From assembly GCF_000369405.1 (NCBI RefSeq), contig NZ_KB850000.1, positions 806,001-870,000 of the forward strand: a stretch of 64,000 bases of DNA, read 5' to 3'. The DNA comes from Acinetobacter sp. ANC 3929. Lineage in GTDB: Bacteria; Pseudomonadota; Gammaproteobacteria; Pseudomonadales; Moraxellaceae. This document shows positions 43,609 through 51,524 of the stretch, piece after piece (the stretch's first letter is position 1; each line of letters starts with the position of its first letter). A program made the translations under genes and the position numbers. A model generated the notes under the pieces. It saw only the letters and a program-made list of their open reading frames with translations. It did not search any database and was not told the DNA's origin.

Positions 43609-43737
43609 ATGCAATTCAATCTCACCTTAAGCGTTAAGTTAAAGGATCGGATTCTTAAGAACCTGGTTTTAAACATCTATCTTGTGACTGTACTCACATT
43701 GAATACAGACACAATTAAACAGCTACTCTCTATTTAG
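43609..43737 (+). CDS. 42-aa peptide with strong ribosome site
   Basis: AGAAGGAG lies 7 bases before ATG 43609. The peptide MQFNLTLSVKLKDRILKNLV continues LNIYLVTVLTLNTDTIKQLL, basic then hydrophobic. A 12-bp-stem terminator follows 87 bp after the stop. It could be a leader peptide, a small toxin or a membrane peptide; no family is recognised. Confidence 0.45.
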   Translation: MQFNLTLSVKLKDRILKNLVLNIYLVTVLTLNTDTIKQLLSI

Positions 43738-43823
43738 TTCTTCTTGGCAGATACACATTAAATAGAGGTTGTTGAGCCTTTGCGGATTAGCATTTGACAA
43801 TGGCATCAAGCGATCGTAAACCT

Positions 43824-43862
43824 CTAGGTAGCATGTTCAAACCATGCTACCTAGTTTAATTT
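43824..43862 (+). terminator. Strong Rho-independent terminator
   Basis: CTAGGTAGCATG and CATGCTACCTAG form a perfect 12-bp stem with a 7-base loop, followed by TTTAATTTTA. Confidence 0.75.
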
Positions 43863-44152
43863 TAAATCATAGACTATATACAAGCAAACGAGCGTTGCTA
43901 CATACTCTTAAAACACTGTGATTTGTGGATAGTAGAAAAACCCAAGTGCGCATGATCAATGTTAAACAACTTATGTTTAGGATTGAGAAAGATAGACTTT
44001 ATCCATCGCCATAATTCATGGTAACGGTGCAAATTTTGATGTGTCTTGAACTAAGATTCATTCTGGTGGATAAGTGTGTTGCTTTATAACAAATCCGACT
44101 TCGTTCATAAATTTTATCCAATAAAAAACTTGCTCTATGCAGGTTTCTGTAT

Positions 44153-44731
44153 TTATCTTAGCTGAGTTGCACTATTTTCCAATTTCTCCATTGCAAGTAA
44201 AATTTGGTTTAATTCAACTGTAATTCCATCTATCTCTCTATTGTTTTTATAAGTATCTTGAATTGTTTTCTCTAAAGTACTAACGTCTACTTCATTTCCA
44301 TAAATATCATCATAAAGCTCCTCCAAACCTTTTAATCTATTATCAACGACAATAGTTCTTTCGCTTTTTGTTCTTTCAAATATTTGTTCAAAAATTGGCA
44401 TATTTGATATTACATTTGCAAACTTTACCGGATCGGTATTTAGTAAAATTAAAAGATTCCCTAGGTCTATTGTTAATTTTTCATAGTTGTGCTTGATTTC
44501 TATTAGTTGCTTAATTTGTAAATTTAGCTCTGAAAGCAAGCTAATTTTAAGATCAGCTTGACGTTCTTTATTTAAGCTATTTACTTGAGCTATAGTTAGA
44601 TTGGTTTGTTTGTTTGATATGTCTATTTGTTTTAAAACTTTTCTGTAACCTAAAATAGCTAAAACTATCGCAATAATTCCAATTGCTATTTGAATTAAGC
44701 CAATAATTTCTGAAAGTTCAAAATCACACAT
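44153..44731 (-). CDS. Membrane-anchored coiled-coil protein
   Basis: A 192-residue protein with an N-terminal TM helix (GLIQIAIGIIAIVLAILGY) followed by long helices with heptad character (QIDISNKQTNLTIAQVNSLN, LQIKQLIEIKHNYEKLTIDL). The rest is soluble. Such single-pass proteins with cytoplasmic coiled coils occur as superinfection-exclusion or signalling proteins in prophages, but the sequence gives no direct proof. Confidence 0.6.
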   Translation of the reverse strand: MCDFELSEIIGLIQIAIGIIAIVLAILGYRKVLKQIDISNKQTNLTIAQVNSLNKERQADLKISLLSELNLQIKQLIEIKHNYEKLTIDLGNLLILLNTDPVKFANVISNMPIFEQIFERTKSERTIVVDNRLKGLEELYDDIYGNEVDVSTLEKTIQDTYKNNREIDGITVELNQILLAMEKLENSATQLR

Positions 44732-44878
44732 GCATTACCCCGATTTCAAGAAATATTAAATTATCAATCTTACATATCAGACTAATTTTTAACAATCTTT
44801 TGACTTATACAACACAAAATTTTAAATTTAAGTAACACTATCTCAAATCATCAGGGCTTTCTAAGTAACACCTTTCTT

Positions 44879-45043
44879 TCAAACAAAATGCATGTATGCG
44901 TTTAGGTCTTCAGTCAATTGGGCAATTGATGCATCTGAAGTGCTAATCAGTTCATTCAACCCATCAGCGACTTGCTGATGTATTGAGTGGTAATCTTCTC
45001 TAAGCTTTTTTACAGCGGTAAATATGGCCCTATACTGCTCCAC
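44879..45043 (-). CDS. Small helical phage protein, 54 aa
   Basis: A frame with GTG at 45043 reads MEQYRAIFTAVKKLREDYHS, then IHQQVADGLNELISTSDASI and on to the stop at 44879. The frame stays open upstream into the 85-aa gene (DRDDVEQY is preceded by KKFLARIY), so it might be the end of a frameshifted longer protein. Composition is clearly protein-like and helical. Confidence 0.4.
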   Translation of the reverse strand: MEQYRAIFTAVKKLREDYHSIHQQVADGLNELISTSDASIAQLTEDLNAYMHFV

Positions 45044-45053
45044 ATCATCACGA

Positions 45054-45311
45054 TCATAGATTCGTGCTAAGAATTTCTTTTGTGAAGTAGAGATGCTCTG
45101 AATCTTTATCAGTGCCTTGATGTTTTATCCATTGTGTCATCCATAAATCAATATAAAAGTTTTGAGCATTTGACTTGTCTTTCTCAAAAGGTTTGATCGT
45201 CACTACAAGCAGCTTACCTTCAAAATTCGTCTGGCTGTAGTTTGTGTGCAGATAAGATAGAGTTTTAGTTTTGTCTGAGTGGTCTTTGATGGTGAACACT
45301 GCTTGATTCAC
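45054..45311 (-). CDS. Hypothetical protein, possibly NinB-like
   Basis: An 85-residue protein. The core LLVVTIKPFEKDKSNAQNFY followed by IDLWMTQWIKHQG and SEHLYFTKE resembles the NinB pattern (xVTI...RSxAQN...W...H...K) of lambdoid recombination mediators, but it is shorter than NinB, so the call is tentative. Position in the nin-like region agrees. Confidence 0.5.
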   Translation of the reverse strand: MNQAVFTIKDHSDKTKTLSYLHTNYSQTNFEGKLLVVTIKPFEKDKSNAQNFYIDLWMTQWIKHQGTDKDSEHLYFTKEILSTNL

Positions 45312-45327
45312 ACCCTCACCTACATTG

Positions 45328-45576
45328 TTAAGTCACACGTAGTGAATACTTCACAACATTAATATTTTCTAAAAGCTCGAGCATAAAATATAGAGTATTA
45401 ATTTTTGGAATAATATCAGCTGGCAAAGCAATAATATCAAAGGTGTATCTTGTAGAATGCTTAAAAGGCATTCTTTTGGCTTCGTCTTCCCTCATGAACC
45501 AATATTTACCAGTTCTTAATTCATCAAAAAGTAATTTTTCTGCGGTTTCATCTAAGCAAAAAACTATTCTATTCAC
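45328..45576 (-). CDS. Hypothetical phage protein
   Basis: An 82-residue protein (FCLDETAEKLLFDELRTGKY, YTFDIIALPADIIPKINTLY) without recognised domain, 16 bp upstream of the possible NinB-like gene and on the same strand. Confidence 0.5.
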   Translation of the reverse strand: MNRIVFCLDETAEKLLFDELRTGKYWFMREDEAKRMPFKHSTRYTFDIIALPADIIPKINTLYFMLELLENINVVKYSLRVT

Positions 45577-45760
45577 TATTAAATGCCGTTTTTAAATTAT
45601 TAAAAATAAAATTATAGTAATTAATTTAAAATAATTCTTCAACATCTTGTAGACTCAACATCCGCTCAGTCTTCTCAAGCAAAAGTAACAAAATCTAATT
45701 GGGCTAGAGCTCCACCCGTGACAGGGCATAAAAAACCTCCCGAAGAAGGTCTTTATCAAA

Positions 45761-45992
45761 TTAAATAAACTGATCTAATAAAGCATAAGCTTCTTCATCA
45801 GTTAGCCCTTCTTCGACCAAGAATGGAATTGATTCACCATTTACTTACTTCTAGTTTTCTGCATACATGATTTACATCGCGAACATGCTTTTTCTCCGCA
45901 GCATTGTACACTGCTATTGTATAAGCGTTTTGTGGATGCAAAACTTTACCATTTGCAAACTCAAAGCTAGAAACTACATAAACATTATCCAT
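45761..45992 (-). pseudogene. Small phage gene with a frameshift
   Basis: The frame from ATG 45992 (MDNVYVVSSFEFANGKVLHP, ending LEVSKW) stops at 45834. The adjacent frame continues NGESIPFLVEEGLTDEEAYA, then LLDQFI and a stop at 45761. Read across one shift, this gives a plausible 77-residue protein. A translational frameshift is possible, but no classic slippery site is obvious. Confidence 0.45.
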
Positions 45993-46127
45993 TTTACCCC
46001 CTTAATTATTGGAGATAAATTTATAACACAGAAAAGAAAAAAGCCCACCTTTTGATGAACTTTAATTTATTAATTACACTTCGGTCATTATAATTTAATA
46101 TTCGTGGATCATATTTCCGCTAAATAA

Positions 46128-46907
46128 TTATTTTTTCACATTAAGATTAATAAACTCATCTTTATCTAGTACTTTAATATCTATGTTTAAAAATTTATAA
46201 ATAGCTTTTGCTTTATATCTCATTTTCCTATCATTACTAACGAAATAATTAGCTTTAGAAGCATATATCATATGGGAAATATCGTGCATATTAGATCTGC
46301 TATTTTTCTTAACATCAGGATAATATCCAATCAACTCAAGAAAATTTACTAAATTATCTATTCTAAATAATAGTTTATGAAATTTATTATCATGGTTTTT
46401 TAAATCTTCCACTATTTCTGAATTATTAAAACAAAACTTTAGTAAAGAATTTTTCACTAGTTCACTTTCAAAAATTTCTTCAGCCTCATAATCATATAAG
46501 TTTTTTATTCTATACTCTTCTGCGACTTCAAACCTTTTACAAAACAAGTTCTCCTGATTTTTTTCAGCTATTCCTGTGGTTAGATCATAATCTTTTATAA
46601 CTCTAGTAAAACATTCAAATGGAGTTTCACTAGTTTTTTTAATTTCATCATTACCAGGATGGTACGTATAATTGTGAGTTATCTTTGAAATTGCCTCTAA
46701 TTTTTCAACAATAAAATTAAGTTTATCATCGCTACTTAATTTTTTCGACTTATTTATATTTGCGACCTCTTCCATATGAGCTGGGCTATAAGGAAGATTT
46801 AAGGTAAGAATATTTAATAAACTGTCTATTTTTTCCACAAGATCTTTATCTTCATCTTTGTTAGAAATATAATCACAAATCACATTATGATCTAAATAAA
46901 TGTCCAT
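46128..46907 (-). CDS. Putative PIN-like nuclease domain protein
   Basis: A 259-residue protein. It begins MDIYLDHNVICDYI, a first acidic residue at the end of a strand as in PIN domains, and near the C-terminus has SNMHDISHMIYASKANYFVS followed by NDRKMRYKAK, the D..H...A....FV(S/T)xD signature of PIN-fold RNases. The ~150 central residues are helical and unfamiliar. PIN proteins cleave RNA, often as toxins. No antitoxin is adjacent, so a single-gene defence or RNA-processing role is possible. Confidence 0.6.
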   Translation of the reverse strand: MDIYLDHNVICDYISNKDEDKDLVEKIDSLLNILTLNLPYSPAHMEEVANINKSKKLSSDDKLNFIVEKLEAISKITHNYTYHPGNDEIKKTSETPFECFTRVIKDYDLTTGIAEKNQENLFCKRFEVAEEYRIKNLYDYEAEEIFESELVKNSLLKFCFNNSEIVEDLKNHDNKFHKLLFRIDNLVNFLELIGYYPDVKKNSRSNMHDISHMIYASKANYFVSNDRKMRYKAKAIYKFLNIDIKVLDKDEFINLNVKK

Positions 46908-47146
46908 CCTCCCCCCTTGGAAGCATATTAAAACTTTTAGTTGATTTTAAAGTATATACCTTAAAGCTATTTTGCTTATTTGCAAAGCTCTATTTATACT
47001 AATACAAATCCACTGAAAAATCTAAATGACTAAAGCCAATTCTCTTGCCACTTTTAAGCTACAACTTTATTCAAAATTAAAAAGCTAAATTATAATATTG
47101 TTAGACTATAGAAAATTCAAGCCCATCTCTCGACAGGCTCTATTTT

Positions 47147-47413
47147 TTAACACTTATAAGAATCTTCCTGCGCCTTGCTAAACTCTAAAGAGTCCTGAAT
47201 CAATCCTTCAGTTATATTAAAAACACGTTTCAGTTCTTGGAACACAGATTCAGGCACATCATAGACTTTACCCACATACTCAATGTTCTTGTCACATAGA
47301 TGACGAACAGCACCAATCATAGCGGCTAGATCTGCAACCTGCTCATAAGCCAAAGCATACCCATCTGCAACATCACTGGCATCATATGATCGATTCGAGG
47401 ATTTCATATTCAT
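47147..47413 (-). CDS. Phage hypothetical protein, paralogue of the gene at 3743
   Basis: About 88 residues from ATG 47413 (an ATG at 47434 lies further up). The shared segment YDASDVADGYALAYEQVADL, the VYDVPESVFQELKRVFNITE region and SLEFSKAQEDSY make it a clear paralogue of the protein at 3743-4042. The duplicates sit at opposite sides of the late region. Confidence 0.65.
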   Translation of the reverse strand: MNMKSSNRSYDASDVADGYALAYEQVADLAAMIGAVRHLCDKNIEYVGKVYDVPESVFQELKRVFNITEGLIQDSLEFSKAQEDSYKC

Positions 47414-47588
47414 ATGTATCCCCTTATTCAGCAATGTTGTTTACAAGTTCAATTTTTGGGACTGAATGGAATTGTACTGTTCTAAAAATTAGATTACTCA
47501 TATATCACACCATAGATAATAAGCCGCCCCATGTGAGCATGCTTCCAATAACACAATGTACCTAATTTTAGGATCATGTCAAGTTATA

Positions 47589-47864
47589 CTATTTTTGAGT
47601 CTCTGCTTTAAATGAATCATGAATAGCTTTTAAGCTATCTGCATACGTTGCTGTATCACGACTATTATTTTTTAAAAGTTCAATTATTTCTTGCCACAAA
47701 CCTACCGGTATTGGTCTCTGACCAGATATCCATTGTCTAATCCGTCTTGAATCAACATTGATTGCCCTAGCTAAATCACTTTGCCATTGATTACCATAAA
47801 GTAGCTCACCAGCTTGCTTCAATTGTTCAGGTGTCAGTCTTACACCGCCCAAATCTTCATTCAT
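47589..47864 (-). CDS. HTH DNA-binding protein, likely autoregulated
   Basis: A 91-residue protein with an XRE-like helix-turn-helix (WQSDLARAINVDSRRIRQWI, then SGQRPIPVGLWQEIIELL). The start at 47864 is followed upstream by three copies of an 18-bp palindrome (47884-48004). I infer that it binds these sites and represses its own promoter. Confidence 0.7.
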   Translation of the reverse strand: MNEDLGGVRLTPEQLKQAGELLYGNQWQSDLARAINVDSRRIRQWISGQRPIPVGLWQEIIELLKNNSRDTATYADSLKAIHDSFKAETQK

Positions 47865-47883
47865 ACAAACCGAAACTCCAGAA

Positions 47884-48004
47884 TTATCACTTAAATGATA
47901 AATTTATTTAGCAATTGCTAAATTTTATCGCTTAAACGATAAATTTTATAAGCATATTTATAAAATTATGAGGAAAATATAAATTTTTATCACTTAAATT
48001 ATAA
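47884..48004. promoter_or_regulatory. Three 18-bp palindromic operators
   Basis: TTATCACTTAAATGATAA at 47884-47901, TTATCGCTTAAACGATAA at 47925-47942 and TTATCACTTAAATTATAA at 47987-48004 fit TTATCRCTTAAAYKATAA. The centre copy is a perfect palindrome outside the middle six bases. They lie directly upstream of the HTH gene that ends at 47589. Confidence 0.7.
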
Positions 48005-48064
48005 ATTTATCGCTAAAAATTTATATTCACTTATATTTCTACACATCAATATTTACTGTTTTGC

Positions 48065-48565
48065 TCAATACCCAATAAACCCATACTTACAATGCAACGC
48101 TGCCAAACCGCACTTAACGTCTTGTCTAGCATCATTTTGAGTCCGATCATCATTGGCCATCTCTGACCATGATTGCCCACGAAAGTAACGATCAACCACA
48201 GCATCCAGCCATTCGTCCATGATTTCGCTCCGGCCAAACATATCCAGTATGAGACGCTGTACAGCACGTGCTTCATTGTCATTAATTTCACAAGTGACTT
48301 TGCCTCGCTTTGGTCGTGATAGTTCAGAAGAAGTATCAGAAATATAATCAGCAATAACTTGGTTACTTTTCTTCTTTGTCAGCTTTTTGGCGCGTCGGGT
48401 CTTAGCTGCATTATCCATTGCCACGGCAATTGGATTGATACTCTTTCCACATGGACCAGTATGACTATAGAGCCAAGCACCAAACTGGTATAACCAGCCT
48501 TCTAAATCGAATCGTGACCAATCAATTGCCTGCATGATATGCATCTTTTCAATCACCAATGTCAT
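48065..48565 (-). CDS. Phage protein, possible late antiterminator (Q position)
   Basis: A 166-residue protein (WSRFDLEGWLYQFGAWLYSH, then EARAVQRLILDMFGRSEIMD and YFRGQSWSEMANDDRTQNDA). The C-terminal half resembles an HTH and occupies the last place of the early operon, where lambdoid phages encode the Q antiterminator. The late operon contains many hairpin terminators, so such a factor is needed. It overlaps the DUF559-like gene by ATGA. The family assignment is tentative. Confidence 0.55.
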   Translation of the reverse strand: MTLVIEKMHIMQAIDWSRFDLEGWLYQFGAWLYSHTGPCGKSINPIAVAMDNAAKTRRAKKLTKKKSNQVIADYISDTSSELSRPKRGKVTCEINDNEARAVQRLILDMFGRSEIMDEWLDAVVDRYFRGQSWSEMANDDRTQNDARQDVKCGLAALHCKYGFIGY

Positions 48566-48966
48566 TTTGTACCTCTTACCAATTGCTCTATCTGTTGAAC
48601 CGCTAAACCTGATTTCACTTGTTGTGTGCTAAACCGTAAAACCTGAAATCCTAGAATTGCTGCTGCGTTATATTTTTCCATGTCACCGATATAACCAGTG
48701 CCACGTGTATGGCGGCCCTGCGACCAGATCCCACCTTCAACCTCAATCAGGATCTTGGTATTGCTGATCAGAAAATCTGCCCGCCATTTCCGTGTTTGGT
48801 GAAACTTGTATTCATGTTCAAAGCCGATGCTTAAGGCTCTTAGATCTCGCATCAGGATTAATTCGCCTTCACTTGGTTCTTGCTGCTTAGGTTTAACTCT
48901 GGGCTTGCTCTTCCTGCTAGCTTTGGGTTTGATCAGTGATTTATATTCGGCAATGCTTAATCTCAT
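48562..48966 (-). CDS. VSR/DUF559-type nuclease-like protein
   Basis: A 134-residue protein with the core KWRADFLISNTKILIEVEGG (D and E-x-E of the PD-(D/E)XK-like fold), then KYNAAAILGFQVLRFSTQQV, the typical DUF559 finish. The first 35 residues are Lys/Pro-rich. A role as Holliday-junction or repair nuclease in phage replication is likely. It overlaps the next gene by four bases. Confidence 0.7.
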   Translation of the reverse strand: MRLSIAEYKSLIKPKASRKSKPRVKPKQQEPSEGELILMRDLRALSIGFEHEYKFHQTRKWRADFLISNTKILIEVEGGIWSQGRHTRGTGYIGDMEKYNAAAILGFQVLRFSTQQVKSGLAVQQIEQLVRGTK

Positions 48967-49008
48967 TGATCGCTACTCTCTTGGCGCATGGCTCTTAGTC
49001 TTAGAGCG

Positions 49009-49614
49009 CTACGTTGACATCGTAGAGGTCTTGTATTTATTCACACCACTGACCTGTGCGAGTAAATCCGCAGGACATGGCACCCCTTTGTGATTCCGCG
49101 CCTTTGGCTCAGCAATCGTTTTCTTCGGAATCCACATCACCTGAACCCGTCCAGCTTTTTGCGCTTGCACCAGATAGTCCTGATAAATATCGATGAATGC
49201 CTTGTGTGCCGCCCGTTGTGATTGATTGGCCAGAACATGCTGTACCTCCTCCAGACATCGCTTTGCCAAGGTGGTAATTTTGAATTCAGGGTCATTACTG
49301 AAATTCAGTGCTTTGGCCCATGCCTGTTCTGCTGTCCACCACTCACCGGCCTGTACACACCAGCTCCGGAATTCAGGCAGCTTGGGGCACCATTTTTCCG
49401 AATTCATCCGGTTCAAACCGCGCTGTAATTCGATTGGTGTCAATCCATTGAGCACCGTACAAGTCAAATTACGGAGCTTCTCGTTGCTCAGATGCCCATA
49501 GGTTTTCTGGAACTCGGGGCCGTAGATATCTTCGAGTCGGGTTAGAACCATTTCCGCAATTTCAACTGGAAAATTCACGGCAAATGCACTTTGAAAAAGT
49601 TCGATGTTGCTCAT
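49009..49614 (-). CDS. Replication protein P-like (helicase loader candidate)
   Basis: A 201-residue protein directly downstream of the O-like gene, overlapping it by ATGA. The first 100 residues (FPVEIAEMVLTRLEDIYGPE, LTCTVLNGLTPIELQRGLNR, WCPKLPEFRSWC) follow the pattern of phage P proteins that recruit the host DnaB helicase. The C-terminal part is basic. The assignment rests on both pattern and synteny. Confidence 0.7.
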   Translation of the reverse strand: MSNIELFQSAFAVNFPVEIAEMVLTRLEDIYGPEFQKTYGHLSNEKLRNLTCTVLNGLTPIELQRGLNRMNSEKWCPKLPEFRSWCVQAGEWWTAEQAWAKALNFSNDPEFKITTLAKRCLEEVQHVLANQSQRAAHKAFIDIYQDYLVQAQKAGRVQVMWIPKKTIAEPKARNHKGVPCPADLLAQVSGVNKYKTSTMST

Positions 49615-50474
49615 GGATAATCTCCTACGTCACGCATCGGTGCCGGTACAGGCTCATCCAAGCCAAATCGCTTCTGGTAGGGTTGCTGCCCGTGATAGTA
49701 CGGTTGTTTGGCTGTTGGTGATTTCAGGGGGTAAATATCCTGATAATTATTCACCGTCGACTGGTCGAGGATGACATTGGCCTGATCTTTGAAATCATCC
49801 CGTAGTTTTTTCAGGATGATTTTGGCTGCCCGTTCCGTCAGTGGTTTTTTGATGGTCTTTCGCATTTCGACAAATCCGAGCCATGCATCCCGATCGACGT
49901 TTGGGTATTGGGATAGATCCATACTGCTGGCATCAAATATTTTTGGTTTAGGCGAAGGTTTTTCAGGCGGAGGGACATAAGAATTATTTGCTGTAATCTC
50001 TGTAGTAATCTTTGTATTAACGGATGAAGGATTTCTATCACCGCGGATGCAGGATTTCTTCTCCCCCGAATGTAAGTTTTGCTCTTCCCCGAATGCAGGA
50101 TTTCGCGTTCGGGGATTTACGATCTGTTGTTCGCCATTTTCTTCTGAATAAATACAGTTTTCGAACCATTCATCGAAGGCTTCAATATCAAGTTTGAAAT
50201 ACAGTTTATGTTCCAGACGTTTTTCTGTTTCAAACAAAATGCCGAGGTCTTTAAGCAATTTACGTGCTGTTTTCTGCTGGCTATAGGTCATGCCTGTTTC
50301 TTTCAGCCATTCTTCAGAGGTTTTATATACTCCAAGTTCATGGTCTGTTTTATCGTGCCAGTAAACAAGCTGGCTTAGAAAGATGCCTGCGAGTGGGCTG
50401 CCAAGGTACAGGCCTAGCTGTGGAAAGTAAGCAATCGCCCTTCCTAGCCCTTTTAAGGTTGAGTAATGGCTCAT
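49611..50474 (-). CDS. Replication initiation protein O-like (winged helix)
   Basis: A 287-residue protein. Residues 1-115 form a winged-helix region (YFPQLGLYLGSPLAGIFLSQ, GMTYSQQKTARKLLKDLGIL), the origin-binding part. A low-complexity middle (NPRTRNPAFGEEQNLHSGEK) is followed by a Pro-rich linker and a helical C-terminal domain that would contact the P protein. The middle part is encoded by four DNA iterons with 23-bp spacing, as in lambda O, where the origin lies inside the gene. Confidence 0.8.
   Translation of the reverse strand: MSHYSTLKGLGRAIAYFPQLGLYLGSPLAGIFLSQLVYWHDKTDHELGVYKTSEEWLKETGMTYSQQKTARKLLKDLGILFETEKRLEHKLYFKLDIEAFDEWFENCIYSEENGEQQIVNPRTRNPAFGEEQNLHSGEKKSCIRGDRNPSSVNTKITTEITANNSYVPPPEKPSPKPKIFDASSMDLSQYPNVDRDAWLGFVEMRKTIKKPLTERAAKIILKKLRDDFKDQANVILDQSTVNNYQDIYPLKSPTAKQPYYHGQQPYQKRFGLDEPVPAPMRDVGDYP
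50022..50104. repeat. Four iterons with 23-bp period: predicted phage replication origin
   Basis: GGATGAAGGATTTC at 50022, GGATGCAGGATTTC at 50045, GAATGTAAGTTTTG at 50068 and GAATGCAGGATTTC at 50091 start exactly 23 bases apart. Since 23 is not a multiple of three, the periodicity is not forced by the protein and points to DNA-level selection, as for lambda ori iterons inside the O gene. Confidence 0.75.
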
Positions 50475-50662
50475 GTCATCTCCTTTTGAGCGTTTAAAGC
50501 TCTACTCAGAAATTTAGAAACGTCATTGCTAATCACACGGCAGTTTTTAGAAATATGGTTTTCGATGTGGCGATCTGCGCCCATGATCAAAATGATTTGC
50601 GTCGAATCATCGGAATTGTGTTTATCTTTGCCAGACGGTTTTGCTAGATTGTGTTCGTTCAT
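50471..50662 (-). CDS. Small hypothetical phage protein
   Basis: A 63-residue polar protein (STQIILIMGADRHIENHISK), translationally coupled to the O gene by a four-base overlap. No family is recognised. It lies between cII and O in the early operon. Confidence 0.55.
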   Translation of the reverse strand: MNEHNLAKPSGKDKHNSDDSTQIILIMGADRHIENHISKNCRVISNDVSKFLSRALNAQKEMT

Positions 50663-50700
50663 ATTTTTGTCTCGCTTAGCAAGTATGAATAAAAGGTCAT

Positions 50701-50735
50701 AAAACCGCTTCCGCTGCTAATAACAGGAAGCGGTT
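50701..50735. terminator. Hairpin between cII and the O operon
   Basis: AAACCGCTTCC and GGAAGCGGTTT form an 11-bp stem. A T run follows on the plus strand, and TTTTATG follows on the minus strand. In the direction of the early genes it is placed like lambda tR1; on the plus strand it could stop antisense transcription. Confidence 0.6.
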
Positions 50736-50737
50736 TT

Positions 50738-51190
50738 TTATTTGCCCTGAATGCATGCATGAATTTGTTGTTCCAACGTGGCAAGTAATACATGCATGTC
50801 ATGAATGACCTTGGCCATGTCGATTGCCTCGCCTTTTGTTATTCGCCCATCTGCAAGCATTTCTCTAAATTGCTTGCTTACGTTGCCTTTCTTGATTCCG
50901 ATGTTGAGAAAGGTATCCATCAGGCAACTGTCTCTTTTGCTTTCAGGTATATCTGGTAAGTCGATGGCTGCTTTGCCATGTTCTGCGCAGATCGCTTGGA
51001 GTATTCGAAAATCCCCTGTTATACCCATCAGTTTTGAAGCTTCAAGTAAAGTCAGGTGATGCGTTTCAGTGTTTGGGTTGACCTTGCTGTTGAGTACCGC
51101 AGGGCTTTTGATGCCCATGCGTGATGCAAGCGCATTTGCCCCGCCTTTAAAGTCGTGAACCGTGTGGTAAGCCGCATCTAATATGTTCAT
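50738..51190 (-). CDS. Phage regulatory protein CII (CP76-type)
   Basis: A 150-residue protein whose first 60 residues (AAYHTVHDFKGGANALASRM, GIKSPAVLNSKVNPNTETHH, LTLLEASKLMGITGDFRILQ) match the CP76/CII regulator family of lambdoid and mu-like phages. The C-terminal part is a helical oligomerisation domain. It lies next to cro and is expected to activate lysogeny promoters, although CP76 proteins are less studied than lambda CII. Confidence 0.78.
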   Translation of the reverse strand: MNILDAAYHTVHDFKGGANALASRMGIKSPAVLNSKVNPNTETHHLTLLEASKLMGITGDFRILQAICAEHGKAAIDLPDIPESKRDSCLMDTFLNIGIKKGNVSKQFREMLADGRITKGEAIDMAKVIHDMHVLLATLEQQIHACIQGK

Positions 51191-51214
51191 TGCGAGTCCT
51201 TTTGAACGTTTTTA

Positions 51215-51460
51215 TTAGATGTCGATCTGGCTACTATTTTGAGTAGAACGAACGTATAGCCAATTAATGTCTGGTCTAAGCTCTTCAGCTTTAACCCGAC
51301 CATTCGTAAATTTTTCAATTGGCAGACAACGATCTTCAGGAATTTTTTCGAAATTCCATTTGCTTAAAGCCCAAGGGGTAATTTCTATTCCTCTAGCTAA
51401 TGCCGATTTACTACCAGCAATTTTGATAGCTTTTATCAATGCTTCTTTTGGAGTGGACAT
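51215..51460 (-). CDS. Cro-like repressor (YdaS-type HTH)
   Basis: An 81-residue protein with the helix-turn-helix KIAGSKSALARGIEITPWAL, then SKWNFEKIPEDRCLPIEKFT, as in YdaS/Cro-type regulators. It is divergent from cI, with two operator-like palindromes in the 115-bp gap. The promoter (-35 TTGCAC, -10 TATATT) is visible at 51495-51524. Confidence 0.8.
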   Translation of the reverse strand: MSTPKEALIKAIKIAGSKSALARGIEITPWALSKWNFEKIPEDRCLPIEKFTNGRVKAEELRPDINWLYVRSTQNSSQIDI

Positions 51461-51476
51461 AATGCAACCGAAATCA

Positions 51477-51489
51477 CTACTTAAAGTAG
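51477..51489. promoter_or_regulatory. Repressor operator A, near the cro start
   Basis: CTACTTAAAGTAG is a perfect palindrome (with central A) between the cro -10 and the cro start codon. The same 13-mer recurs exactly at 57324-57336. Confidence 0.7.
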
Positions 51490-51494
51490 AATAT

Positions 51495-51524
51495 AATATA
51501 CAACCTAAAATAGAATTGGTGCAA
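51495..51524 (-). promoter_or_regulatory. Predicted cro (PR-like) promoter
   Basis: On the minus strand -35 TTGCAC (51524-51519), an 18-base spacer and -10 TATATT (51500-51495). Operator A lies just downstream and would block it. Confidence 0.6.

Larger units (their letters stand above)
43216..44150. other. Long non-coding stretch around a 42-aa ORF
   Basis: This 0.93-kb AT-rich stretch lacks any long gene. It contains one short ORF with a strong ribosome site (43609-43737), an inverted repeat immediately before it, and a strong terminator at 43824-43862. The ORF of 66 codons at 43430 has low-complexity content and is not supported. Nothing identifiable is seen in 43866-44150. Confidence 0.5.

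Noticed and set aside
43430..43630. 66-aa ORF MIKKYSNFS-type
   Set aside because: Low-complexity composition, no good ribosome site, and it overlaps the better-supported 42-aa ORF.
47884..48004. CRISPR-like array
   Set aside because: Only three 18-bp palindromes with unequal spacing (41 and 62 bp); better explained as operators. No other repeat-spacer pattern was seen in the window.
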